Part shown: positions 26,122-34,683 of the stretch, piece after piece
How the letters are laid out: each line of letters opens with the position of its first letter
Position numbering within the stretch: the first letter of the stretch is position 1
Source of the DNA: Polynucleobacter sp. AP-Melu-500A-A1
GTDB lineage: Bacteria > Pseudomonadota > Gammaproteobacteria > Burkholderiales > Burkholderiaceae
Direction of reading: 5' to 3'
Length of the DNA stretch: 64,000 nt
Assembly: GCF_018882125.1 (NCBI RefSeq)
Contig: NZ_JACVOZ010000004.1
Span: 124,001 to 188,000 of the forward strand
Notes under the pieces: model-generated
Database searches by the model: none
Told to the model about the DNA's origin: nothing
The model's input: only the letters and a program-made list of their open reading frames with translations
Position numbers and translations under genes: made by a program

Positions 26122-27351
26122 TTGAACCCAAGTGCTCAATCTAGTGCTTCGACACAAAGCGAAGGCGCGCTAGCGGGATTAAAAGTACTTGATCTCAGTC
26201 GCGTCTTGGCTGGTCCATGGTGTGGGCAACTACTAGGTGATCTTGGCGCAGATGTAATTAAAGTGGAATCGCCAGCAGGGGGTGATGACACGCGCGGCTG
26301 GGGCCCTCCATTTTTGGAGGGTGAGTCTGCCTATTTCTTGGGCTGCAATCGTAATAAGCAAGGTATTGCAATAGATTTCTCTAGTGCTGATGGAAAGCAA
26401 TTGCTTGCGCAGCTTATTCCCCAGTTTGATGTGCTGATTGAGAACTTTAAAAGCGGCACCTTAGATAAATGGGGATTTGATTCTGCTTGGTTTGAGAAAA
26501 ATGCTCCTGCCTTAGTGCGTTGCTCAATTACTGGATATGGCAGTGCCGGCTCCCAATCAGGTTTACCGGGCTACGACTTTATTTTGCAAGCAGAGTCTGG
26601 ATTGATGAGTATTGCTGGACCGGTAGATGGTGACCCTACAAAGTATGGTGTAGCAATTGTGGATTTAGCTACTGGCATGATGGCTGCCAATGCCATTCAA
26701 GCTGCCTTACTGGCGCGCTATAGAACTGGTAAAGGTCAGGCAGTTGAAGTCTCCTTATTTGATACCTCCATTGCTTTGTTGGCTAACGTAGGTAATAGTC
26801 ATCTTGCCACTGGAAAGGATTCTGGGCGCTATGGTAATGGACACCCAACCATTGTTCCTTACACAACATACCATTGTGCTGATGGCATGGTTGCGCTCGC
26901 AGTAGGTAACGATAAGCAATTTGCTCAGCTCTCTAAGATTTTAGGTCAGCCTGAGTGGGCGGATGATGAGCGACTAAAAACCAATTCAGCCCGAATCCAT
27001 CATCGCGCACTGATTGATGACTTGTTAGCAAAAAAACTGATTACCTTTGCCAGTAATGAGCTCATTGAATTGTGCCGATCAAATGGCATTCCCATTGGTA
27101 GGGTTAATACAGTGAGTCAGGCACTAGCCTCAGAGCAGACTGCTGCAAAAGAAATGGTTCTGGAGATGGATCATTCCAAGGCTGGAAAGTTCCGATCCTT
27201 AGCTTCCCCATTAAAGATGCATGGTTCTCATAATGCAAAGAAGCAGGCACCCCCTTTGCTCGGCGAACATACTGATGTAATCTTGAAGCAATATTTAGGT
27301 TTAAGTGATGCAGAATTAAGTGATTTAAAAAATAAAAAAGTTATTCAATAA
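26122..27351 (+). CDS. CaiB/BaiF family (class III) CoA-transferase
   Basis: The 409-residue protein has LAGLKVLDLSRVLAGPWC, GDLGADVIKVESPAGGD and the catalytic aspartate at 181 (VAIVDLATG), all class III CoA-transferase features, plus the C-terminal PPLLGEHT. The start is TTG 26122 with AAAGG upstream; the N-terminal 15 residues (Ser/Gln-rich) are variable in the family. It is paired with the MenB/BadI-like crotonase and followed by two Bug receptors. The gene set parallels the one around 11375-13836 but the proteins differ throughout, so this is not a recent duplication. Confidence 0.92.
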   Translation: MNPSAQSSASTQSEGALAGLKVLDLSRVLAGPWCGQLLGDLGADVIKVESPAGGDDTRGWGPPFLEGESAYFLGCNRNKQGIAIDFSSADGKQLLAQLIPQFDVLIENFKSGTLDKWGFDSAWFEKNAPALVRCSITGYGSAGSQSGLPGYDFILQAESGLMSIAGPVDGDPTKYGVAIVDLATGMMAANAIQAALLARYRTGKGQAVEVSLFDTSIALLANVGNSHLATGKDSGRYGNGHPTIVPYTTYHCADGMVALAVGNDKQFAQLSKILGQPEWADDERLKTNSARIHHRALIDDLLAKKLITFASNELIELCRSNGIPIGRVNTVSQALASEQTAAKEMVLEMDHSKAGKFRSLASPLKMHGSHNAKKQAPPLLGEHTDVILKQYLGLSDAELSDLKNKKVIQ

Positions 27352-27381
27352 ATTCCTTTTCAAAGGGATGGAGGGGTCAAT

Positions 27382-28377
27382 ATGCAAAATGTCTTAAACA
27401 AAAGATGTAAATCCTTGCTTGTTCTTGCTTTGCTTGGAATCTTTCAAGCAACAGCGTGGGCTCAAGCGGATAACTATCCTAATAGACCCATTAAACTGAT
27501 TATTACTTGGCCAGTGGGTGGTTTTGCGGATACGCTCGGGCGCACAGTGGCGAATCAGCTCAGCACAATTTTGGGACAACAGGTCGTGGTAGAAAACCGC
27601 GGTGGTGCGAATGGCATGATTGGAGCGGATGCAGTAGCTAAAGCGGCACCAGATGGCTATACCTTGATGTTTCAATCGGTCACATCGCATGCGATTAATC
27701 CAACGATGTATGGCAAGACTCCTTATTCCACTGAGAAGGACATTATTCCTTTAGCGGTGGTGGCGTCAGTCCCCATGCTCTTAGTAGCCAATCCGAACTT
27801 GCCAGCGAAAAATATTGCTGAGCTCATTGCTTTGGCTAAGAAGGAGCCAGACGCATTGGCTTATGCAACATTTGGCAATGGTAGTGCTAGTCATTTAGCA
27901 GGTGCGCTCTTTACCAATCAAGCTGGTATCAAAATGACGCACATTCCCTATAAAGGTGGCGCCCCAGCGATTACCGATACCTTAAGTGGCCAAACCCCAA
28001 TGAGTTTTTCTGCATTTGGTGTGGCTTTACCTCACGTCAAATCCGGCAAGCTCATTGCCTTGGGAACAACAGGACCTGCTCGTGCCAAACTTTTGCCAAA
28101 TGTTCCTACTATTGAAGAGGCAGGTAATCTCAAGGGATATGAAATGTCTATCGTGTATGCGGTATGGGCTCCAACGGGTGTGCCTGCACCTATCCTTAAT
28201 AAGCTCGATAAAGCATTAGAGCAAGTGGTGGCATCTAGCGCCTTTAAAGAAAAAGTGGCGAGTGATGGAGGCGAAGTGATGACCATAGCAGATCCAGCAG
28301 AGAGCAATATTTACTTCCAAAAAGAAATGCAACGTTTAAGCAAGATCGTCAAAGATGGCAATATAAAGGCAGACTAA
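27382..28377 (+). CDS. TTT-type (Bug family) periplasmic receptor, first of a tandem pair
   Basis: A 331-residue Bug receptor with a signal peptide ending in ATAWAQ. Its ligand loops are TWPVGGFADTLGR, NRGGANGMIG, YATFGNGSASHLAGALF and IPYKGGAPAI. It is the fifth family member in the window and is followed, one base after its stop, by a sixth. The two differ in every ligand loop, so they probably bind different molecules rather than being redundant copies. AAAGGGATGGAGGG lies upstream of the ATG and contains a strong ribosome site. Confidence 0.92.
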   Translation: MQNVLNKRCKSLLVLALLGIFQATAWAQADNYPNRPIKLIITWPVGGFADTLGRTVANQLSTILGQQVVVENRGGANGMIGADAVAKAAPDGYTLMFQSVTSHAINPTMYGKTPYSTEKDIIPLAVVASVPMLLVANPNLPAKNIAELIALAKKEPDALAYATFGNGSASHLAGALFTNQAGIKMTHIPYKGGAPAITDTLSGQTPMSFSAFGVALPHVKSGKLIALGTTGPARAKLLPNVPTIEEAGNLKGYEMSIVYAVWAPTGVPAPILNKLDKALEQVVASSAFKEKVASDGGEVMTIADPAESNIYFQKEMQRLSKIVKDGNIKAD

Positions 28378-28378
28378 T

Positions 28379-29365
28379 ATGAACCGTATATTTCAAAAAG
28401 TAATAGGTGCGCCACTGATTTTGGTTTGCGCAATGGGTTTAGCAAACGCGCAAAGCAAGGAAGTGAGCTCCTATCCCAATAAACCCATACGGATAATTAA
28501 TCCTCTGGCTGTTGGTGGCGCTGTAGATACGATGGCCCGTATGCTTGCTCCAGCCCTTCAAGAAATTTTGGGTCAAACCATTGTGATTGAAAGCAAGCCT
28601 GGTGCTGGTGGCACGATTGGCTCGAACTTTGTTGCTAAGTCACCCCCAGATGGTTACACCATCCTGATGGTGTATGACACTTTTGCTGTAAACCCCCACG
28701 TCTATAAAAATTTACCCTTTGATTCGTTTAAAGATCTTGCACCAGTGACTGAACTCGTGAAGATTCCTTTGGTAGTAGTTGCCGGTAATAAGTTACCTGC
28801 CAACAATTTGCGTGAGTTAACGGATTTATCTAAAACGAAGACAAATGGTATTAATTTCTCAAGCGGTGGTGCGGGCAGTTCAGGTCATCTAGCTGCCGAG
28901 TTACTCAAAACCAATCTCGGTATTGATATGACCCATGTTCCTTACAAGGGGGGTGGTCCAGCAATGACTGCAACGATTAGTGGTGAGACTGATATTACGA
29001 TTTTGGGCGCAGTAATTACAGTGCCTCAAATTAAGGGTGGCAATTTAAAGGCCTTAGCAGTGCTTGGAAAAAAACGCACTCCCGCTTTACCGCAAGTTCC
29101 AACAGCAAGCGAGCAGGGTTTAAGCAATTTTGATGTGAGTTCTTGGGTTGGGGTATTAGTTCCAGCAGGTACACCAGCGCCAATTATCGACAAGATCAAT
29201 AATGCATTTGCGCAAGCTCTAAAAAGTCCGGCTGTTCAGGCGCGTATGGCTGAGCAGGGCAATGAAGTGGTTGCCAGCTCACCCGCTCAGTTTGGCGTAT
29301 TTCTGAATCAAGAGTCTGTTAAATGGGCTAAGGTCATCAAGGACAACAATATTCAACTAGAGTAA
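28379..29365 (+). CDS. TTT-type (Bug family) periplasmic receptor, second of a tandem pair
   Basis: A 328-residue Bug receptor with signal peptide ending in GLANA before QSKEV. The first loop reads NPLAVGGAVDTMAR, unusual in having an asparagine and a leucine where most have VP-F/Y-P. The other loops are SKPGAGGTIG, FSSGGAGSSGH and VPYKGGGPAM. It starts one base after the stop of the preceding receptor, so both are on one transcript. A hairpin overlapping its stop codon ends the block against the convergent amidohydrolase. Confidence 0.92.
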   Translation: MNRIFQKVIGAPLILVCAMGLANAQSKEVSSYPNKPIRIINPLAVGGAVDTMARMLAPALQEILGQTIVIESKPGAGGTIGSNFVAKSPPDGYTILMVYDTFAVNPHVYKNLPFDSFKDLAPVTELVKIPLVVVAGNKLPANNLRELTDLSKTKTNGINFSSGGAGSSGHLAAELLKTNLGIDMTHVPYKGGGPAMTATISGETDITILGAVITVPQIKGGNLKALAVLGKKRTPALPQVPTASEQGLSNFDVSSWVGVLVPAGTPAPIIDKINNAFAQALKSPAVQARMAEQGNEVVASSPAQFGVFLNQESVKWAKVIKDNNIQLE

Positions 29366-29381
29366 GCAGCGCTTACTCTAG
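29357..29381. terminator. Perfect inverted repeat overlapping the Bug stop, probable bidirectional terminator
   Basis: CTAGAGTAAGC (29357-29367) and GCTTACTCTAG (29371-29381) form a perfect 11-base-pair stem with a three-base loop. It contains the stop codon of the Bug gene and lies just past the stop of the convergent amidohydrolase gene. No T run follows, so termination efficiency is uncertain; a role in mRNA 3' end protection is an alternative. Confidence 0.55.
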
Positions 29382-29392
29382 TCGTAATGTTA

Positions 29393-30490
29393 TTAAGCCT
29401 TCAGATTGAGTAACTTGGCAGCGTTGCCACCCAGGATTGCAACGCGGTCAGCATTGCTTAAGCCTGGCGTAGCCATCACATGCTCTACTGGATACTCTTC
29501 CCAAGGGATGGGATGATCGGTTCCAATCACAATTTGGCTTGCGCCAACCTGTGCCACGAGATGTCGCAGTGCCTCCGGTGTAAATACTAGCGAATCGAAG
29601 TACAACTGATTCAAATATTCTGTAGGTTTTTTCTTGAGCACAATATTAGGATCACAGTTCTGCGGTGACACAAAACAGCTATGGTCCATGCGCGGTGCAT
29701 ACGAACCTAGGAATCCCCCGCCATGGGCAGCTAATATTTTTAATTTAGGATATTTATCGAGAACACCCTCATAGATAAGGTGCTGTAATGCGATCGTAGT
29801 ATCTAGTGGATTACCGATCACATTAGACATCCAGCCATTTCCTTTGAAGCGCTGTGCTAGCTGAGGAGTACTTTGTGGATGAATGAATAAGGTGACATTG
29901 AGTTCTTGGGCTTTTGCAAGCACGGGGTGATATTTAGGGTCTGAAAAATCTTGTCCTGAGACACTGCCGCCAATAGCAGCTCCACGCAGACCTAAGTTTC
30001 TAACAGCGTTATCTAGTTGCTCTACTGCTAAGGCAGGATCTTGCATTGTGAGCGAGGCAAAGGCTGCAAACTTATCAGGCCGCATTGCGCAGAGCTCGGC
30101 AAGGTGAATATTATTGAGGCGGCAGATCTCTGCGGCCGTATCTTTATCTTTGCGATACCAGAAGGGATTAATACTGAGCACTTGCATATCAATGCCTTGG
30201 GCTTCCATGGCTTTAATACGTTCATCAATTTTAATAAAGTGTTCTGGCACTCCCTTGGTGGGCGGTGGAACTGACTTAGCATCCTCTCCCATTAAATCGA
30301 TCGCATCCTGAAACATACAGTGCGCATGAACATCAATGGTTTTGATACGTTTACCATTAATGAAAATAGGGGTCATGCGCTTGGGTTTGCCATCCTTGAG
30401 GTCTGCCGAATGGGCTAAGCCGCATCCGCAAAAAAATAATCCACCAAGTGCTTTACCCGATGTTTTTAGGAACGATCTACGTTGATTCAT
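29393..30490 (-). CDS. Exported amidohydrolase (ACMSD-like, amidohydrolase 2 family)
   Basis: The 365-residue protein starts MNQRRSFLKTSGKALGG, a twin-arginine export signal, so a periplasmic metal-dependent hydrolase or decarboxylase is predicted. Cytoplasm is usual for the family, which makes this notable. Metal ligands are visible in TIDVHAHC (HxH), LFIHPQS, LAAHGGG and GTDHPIPW. The nearest described relatives are aminocarboxymuconate semialdehyde decarboxylase and gamma-resorcylate decarboxylase types. ATG 30490 is preferred to 30502 because it places the RR motif at the N-terminus. FFCGCG in the signal is also compatible with a lipobox. It converges on the tandem Bug genes and is divergent from the glutathione transferase. 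Confidence 0.85.
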   Translation of the reverse strand: MNQRRSFLKTSGKALGGLFFCGCGLAHSADLKDGKPKRMTPIFINGKRIKTIDVHAHCMFQDAIDLMGEDAKSVPPPTKGVPEHFIKIDERIKAMEAQGIDMQVLSINPFWYRKDKDTAAEICRLNNIHLAELCAMRPDKFAAFASLTMQDPALAVEQLDNAVRNLGLRGAAIGGSVSGQDFSDPKYHPVLAKAQELNVTLFIHPQSTPQLAQRFKGNGWMSNVIGNPLDTTIALQHLIYEGVLDKYPKLKILAAHGGGFLGSYAPRMDHSCFVSPQNCDPNIVLKKKPTEYLNQLYFDSLVFTPEALRHLVAQVGASQIVIGTDHPIPWEEYPVEHVMATPGLSNADRVAILGGNAAKLLNLKA

Positions 30491-30581
30491 ATGCGGCTCC
30501 AAATGAAGTTCGAATCTCTACATTACACGATTTTTAATAGATTTGGGGATACCCTAAGAGTGGTGATCTAATAGCGAAATC

Positions 30582-31190
30582 ATGCTACCTATTTTGTATT
30601 CCTACCGTCGATGCCCCTATGCAATGCGGGCGCGTATGGCACTGCAATATTCTGGAATTGAGCTTGAGCACCGAGAGATTGAGTTAAAAAATAAGCCGCA
30701 ATCAATGCTACTGGCATCGCCCAAGGGAACAGTTCCTGTCTTGTGTGTTGATGGAAAAGTGATTGATCAGAGTTTAGACATCATGCATTGGGCAATAGCG
30801 CAATCGGATCCGGACAAGTGGGGGGATATCGATGAGAGCATAGGCCAGATTTGGATTGATAAAAATGATGACCCATTTAAAAAATTACTTGATCAATACA
30901 AGTATCCCAATCGTTATCCCGAACTCATCCAAGAAAATATTTTGAGTGCCATAGAAGATTTAATGCTCAAGCCCATGGAAACTGCATTGCAGTCGAGTCA
31001 ATATTTATTAGGAAACAAGATGACTTGGGTGGATGTTGCCATCTTTCCATTTATCAGACAGTTCTCTATGGTGAATCAACAAAGGTTTGAGCAATTGCCA
31101 TATCCATCAATGAAGCGATGGTTAAATCAATTTCTTGAATCAGACTTATTTAATTCGGTGATGCAAAAGCATCCAACTTGGAAAGAGTAA
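30582..31190 (+). CDS. Glutathione S-transferase family protein
   Basis: The 202-residue protein has an N-terminal thioredoxin-like domain with YRRCPYAMRAR at about residues 8-18. A CPYA site is found in omega-like transferases and glutaredoxin 2. The glutathione-binding cis-proline segment GTVPVL and the DQSLDIM turn follow. Residues 90-200 form the helical C-terminal domain. Cysteine rather than serine or tyrosine at the active site suggests thiol transfer or deglutathionylation instead of detoxifying conjugation. It stands alone between the amidohydrolase (divergent) and the nfr locus. Confidence 0.88.
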   Translation: MLPILYSYRRCPYAMRARMALQYSGIELEHREIELKNKPQSMLLASPKGTVPVLCVDGKVIDQSLDIMHWAIAQSDPDKWGDIDESIGQIWIDKNDDPFKKLLDQYKYPNRYPELIQENILSAIEDLMLKPMETALQSSQYLLGNKMTWVDVAIFPFIRQFSMVNQQRFEQLPYPSMKRWLNQFLESDLFNSVMQKHPTWKE

Positions 31191-31369
31191 GTAAGTAGAT
31201 GTAGGTGCTGTGACTAATATTCATGCACCAAAAAAGGGCTATTATATCGATATAATCTGTCCCTAGAGCTAGTTATCATTACAATAGTGACATTAATTCA
31301 ATCCCTTAGGCTTATTTTTTGGATGTTCTTTTAGAGATTTTTATTGATAAATATCTCTTTTAGGTTGCT
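31191..31369 (+). promoter_or_regulatory. Upstream region of the nfr locus with a 16-base palindrome
   Basis: A perfect 16-base palindrome, ATTATATC-GATATAAT (31241-31256), ends in a consensus TATAAT -10 sequence. No good -35 element stands 17 bases upstream, so a factor-dependent promoter or an operator covering the -10 are both possible. It lies about 115 bases before the first gene of the nfr locus. Confidence 0.4.
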
Positions 31370-32470
31370 ATGTCATTGATTCAATGGAAAATTCTGATTG
31401 TCTGTGGGACGCGTCCCGAAATTATCAAATTGGCCCCCGTTTACCATTTTTTGCGCACCCAAGATTGGTGCGAAGTGAAATGGTTACATACTGGTCAACA
31501 TCAAGAGATGGCTGATCAAATTCTGGCTTGCTTTGATATCACTCCTGACATTATTTTAAGAAGAGCGGGAAGCTCACTTTCAGAATTTAGCATTGGCTGT
31601 AGGCAGCAACTAGATGTGGTTATGGAAGTTACCAAATGGAGCACTGTTATTGTTCAGGGGGATACTGAAAGCGCATTTTTGGGAGGCTTATCCGCTTTTT
31701 ATCAGCGCATTCCCGTAGCCCACGTTGAAGCAGGACTTCGAACCTATGACTTAACTAGGCCATTCCCAGAAGAAGGCCTACGACAAATGTTGTCTCGTAT
31801 TACGCAATTTCATTTTCCGCCTACTGAGGGCGGAAGAATTGCCTTAATTAAAGAAGCTATTCCAGAGAAAAATATTTTCATTACAGGCAATACGGTAGTG
31901 GACGCTCAGAAATGGGTAATTCAGAAATACGATATTCATAAGGAAGAGACTTCTGGCAGAAATATCCTAGTCACCATGCATCGGCGTGAGAATTGGGGTA
32001 GTGATATTGAAGAGGCATGCTCTGCTATTGCTAGCTTAGCCAGGGAGCATCCCGATCTCAATGTACTGTTTCCAGTCCACCTTAATCCGGTCGTTAAAAA
32101 ATCAGTAGACCCTATCTTAGGTGCTTTACCGAATGTCACCTTAACTGATCCCCTGGGCTACTTGGAGATGCAGCAGGCCATTGCAGATGCATGGTTAATC
32201 TTGACTGACTCTGGAGGAATCCAAGAGGAGGCGCCAACTTTTCATGTTCCTGTATTAGTACTTCGTCGAGAGACCGAAAGGCCTGAGGCAGTTCAAGCGG
32301 GATGCGCCAAGATTATCGGTACCAGTGGAGCTGCCGTGATTCATGAAGTGAATGCATTATGGAATGACCCATCTCTATATGAATCAATGAAACCGATTGT
32401 TAACCCCTTTGGTGATGGCTGTGCAAGTGAGCGTATTAGCAATGTTCTCAAGAGTCACCTCAGTCAGTAG
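31370..32470 (+). CDS. wecB: UDP-N-acetylglucosamine 2-epimerase (non-hydrolysing)
   Basis: The 366-residue enzyme interconverts UDP-GlcNAc and UDP-ManNAc in the cytoplasm. VCGTRPEIIKLAP is the family opening, and the catalytic acids of E. coli WecB (Asp95, Glu117, Glu131) are matched with the same spacing by Asp98 (VQGDTES), Glu120 (HVEAGLRT) and Glu134 (FPEEGLR). LTDSGGIQEEAP is also present. In E. coli this gene is nfrC, required for N4 phage adsorption together with nfrA and nfrB. Here it directly precedes nfrB by two bases, which strongly suggests that UDP-ManNAc is made for the NfrB glycosyltransferase. Confidence 0.95.
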   Translation: MSLIQWKILIVCGTRPEIIKLAPVYHFLRTQDWCEVKWLHTGQHQEMADQILACFDITPDIILRRAGSSLSEFSIGCRQQLDVVMEVTKWSTVIVQGDTESAFLGGLSAFYQRIPVAHVEAGLRTYDLTRPFPEEGLRQMLSRITQFHFPPTEGGRIALIKEAIPEKNIFITGNTVVDAQKWVIQKYDIHKEETSGRNILVTMHRRENWGSDIEEACSAIASLAREHPDLNVLFPVHLNPVVKKSVDPILGALPNVTLTDPLGYLEMQQAIADAWLILTDSGGIQEEAPTFHVPVLVLRRETERPEAVQAGCAKIIGTSGAAVIHEVNALWNDPSLYESMKPIVNPFGDGCASERISNVLKSHLSQ

Positions 32471-32472
32471 TT

Positions 32473-34683
32473 ATGTATTGGATCGATATTGTTGCAAGCT
32501 ATCTTTTTGTACTGAAGTATGTAGCCATTACCGTTGCCATCATTATTTCTATAAGTAGTCTTGATGATTTGGTGATTGATGTGGTTTATTGGGCTAGGCG
32601 CTTAGTACGTTCGCTGACGGTTTATCGCAAACATCCCCACATGCTGTATTCAGCATTGTTTTCAGTTCCAGAGAAACCACTAGCAATTATGGTCCCTGCT
32701 TGGCAAGAGACTGGCGTGATTGGGAAGATGGCCGAGTTAGCAGCGATCACGCTTGATTATGAGAATTACCATATCTTCGTTGGCACCTACCCAAACGATC
32801 CTGAAACACAATTAGATGTGGATAAGGTATGCGCGGTATTTCCTAATGTCCACAAGGTAGTTTGCGCAAGGCCTGGGCCTACTAGTAAGGCAGACTGCTT
32901 AAATAATATCCTGGATGCCATCTTACAGTTTGAGATACAAGCCAGTTTGGAATTTTCTGGATTTATATTACATGACTCCGAAGATGTTGTGTCTCCATTG
33001 GAGTTACGTCTGTTTAATTACTTGCTCCCTAAGAATGATCTCATTCAAATTCCGGTATACCCCTTTGAAAGAAGCTGGCAAAACTTTACCTGTATGCACT
33101 ACTTAGATGAGTTTGCAGAATTACATGGCAAGGATGTTGTGGTGAGAGAAGCGCTAGCGGGTCAAGTTCCAAGCGCTGGAGTAGGAACCTGCTTTAGTCG
33201 TAAAGCGGTTCTTGCTCTATTGGAAGATGGTGATGGTATTGCATTTGATGCACAGAGCTTAACTGAGGACTATGACATTGGCTTTCGCCTGAAGGAAAAA
33301 GGCCTTAAGGAAATTTTTGTTCGCTTTCCAGTTATCTTGGATGACTCTGAGGCGGCTAGAAAAAAACTACTAACAGGGCAAAGTATTCGGGATTCGAATG
33401 TGATTTGTGTGCGTGAGTATTTTCCAGATACCTTAGCAACAGCCATTCGCCAAAAGTCTCGCTGGATTACTGGGATTGTATTTCAGGGTTATAAAACCCA
33501 TCGTTGGACTCCCAATCCTATTCTGAATTATTTTCTTTGGAGAGATCGCAAAGGGGCGATTACGAACTTTATTAGTTTTATTGCGACCATCATCCTTTTT
33601 CAATTGGTATTACTCTGGCTTTATCAAAACCTATGGCCTGATGCTTATCATTTCCTATCCATTTTTGAATCGAGCGAATGGTTGATGGGGTTCTTATGGC
33701 TCAATTTTTTCTTGATGATGAACCGTATTGCACAACGAATCTTTTTCGTCTCATCCTATTACGGTTTATTAGAGGGTTTGCTTTCTGTTCCTCGCTTGTT
33801 TTGGGGGAATTACATTAACTTTATGGCCAATTGGAAAGCAGTGAAGCAGGTCATCGAACATAGTGATGTGCGACGTATCGCCTGGGATAAAACTACCCAT
33901 GACTTTCCAACTATTGGACTTGAAAATGCAGAGCGAAAAAAGCTTGGGCAGATCCTAATAGATCGCGAAATCATTACACAAAAACAATTGGATTTGGTTT
34001 TATTGCATAAGCAATCTGGAATGAGGATTGGCAGTGCATTAGTACACGAGGGTATTTTGAACACAGAAGAATTGGCTGATGCACTTGCAATCCAGGCAGG
34101 TGTCTCATCAGAATCTATTGACCCTTACTCAATCAATGAAGATTTAATCCAAAGTATTCGCCCTTCCATTGCATTGCATTATGCAATTTTGCCTATTCGG
34201 TTTGAGGATAGTTGTTTGGTGGTAGCAAGTGAGTCAGCATTAGATCCGATTTCATTAGCTGCCATCAGTAGAAAAGTACATCATCAAATACTGTATGTGA
34301 TTGTGCCAAAAGGGCAGGTCACTATTGGCCTGAGAAAATGGTATGCCCGAAATAAATCCGTTGATCCACGGAAGGTATTAGATGATGCGCTTACAGAGGG
34401 AAAGATCAAACCTAAGCAGGTTGATGCTATTTGGAATTTCTATGTCTCGAGGCAGGTATTACTAGCAGAAATTTTGGTTTCGCTAGGGCATATTAATGAA
34501 GCTGCATTACGCGCATTACTATTACAACATTCAGTCACTAATTTATACCTGGGTGACTTTTTGGTTGATAAGAATATTATTACCCAAGAGACCTTAGAAA
34601 AAGCACTCGCTCTTCAACAAAAGATACAACCTGATATAAATCAGCTAATTTCATCTGGTATTCCAATGGCGCGTACCCATTGA
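32473..34683 (+). CDS. nfrB: NfrB-like glycosyltransferase with C-terminal MshEN-like domains
   Basis: The 736-residue inner-membrane protein matches E. coli NfrB (about 745 residues). After an N-terminal helix (7-30) comes a family 2 glycosyltransferase domain with DSED at 168-171, TEDYD at 264-268 and QKSRW at 327-331, the last typical of processive enzymes. Membrane segments follow (about 362-385, 403-420, 425-450). Residues 490-541 form a tandem MshEN motif (KLGQILID...HKQ, then RIGSALVHEG...AIQ), a known c-di-GMP-binding module, and residues 663-716 look like a second, degenerate pair. Its stop overlaps the nfrA start (ATGA). A c-di-GMP-gated secreted-glycan synthase is the likely role. 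Confidence 0.9.
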   Translation: MYWIDIVASYLFVLKYVAITVAIIISISSLDDLVIDVVYWARRLVRSLTVYRKHPHMLYSALFSVPEKPLAIMVPAWQETGVIGKMAELAAITLDYENYHIFVGTYPNDPETQLDVDKVCAVFPNVHKVVCARPGPTSKADCLNNILDAILQFEIQASLEFSGFILHDSEDVVSPLELRLFNYLLPKNDLIQIPVYPFERSWQNFTCMHYLDEFAELHGKDVVVREALAGQVPSAGVGTCFSRKAVLALLEDGDGIAFDAQSLTEDYDIGFRLKEKGLKEIFVRFPVILDDSEAARKKLLTGQSIRDSNVICVREYFPDTLATAIRQKSRWITGIVFQGYKTHRWTPNPILNYFLWRDRKGAITNFISFIATIILFQLVLLWLYQNLWPDAYHFLSIFESSEWLMGFLWLNFFLMMNRIAQRIFFVSSYYGLLEGLLSVPRLFWGNYINFMANWKAVKQVIEHSDVRRIAWDKTTHDFPTIGLENAERKKLGQILIDREIITQKQLDLVLLHKQSGMRIGSALVHEGILNTEELADALAIQAGVSSESIDPYSINEDLIQSIRPSIALHYAILPIRFEDSCLVVASESALDPISLAAISRKVHHQILYVIVPKGQVTIGLRKWYARNKSVDPRKVLDDALTEGKIKPKQVDAIWNFYVSRQVLLAEILVSLGHINEAALRALLLQHSVTNLYLGDFLVDKNIITQETLEKALALQQKIQPDINQLISSGIPMARTH

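Noticed and set aside
31204-31231. GGTGC...GCACC inverted repeat after the glutathione transferase
   Set aside because: Short stem with long loop and followed by A residues, so not a terminator in the transcribed direction.
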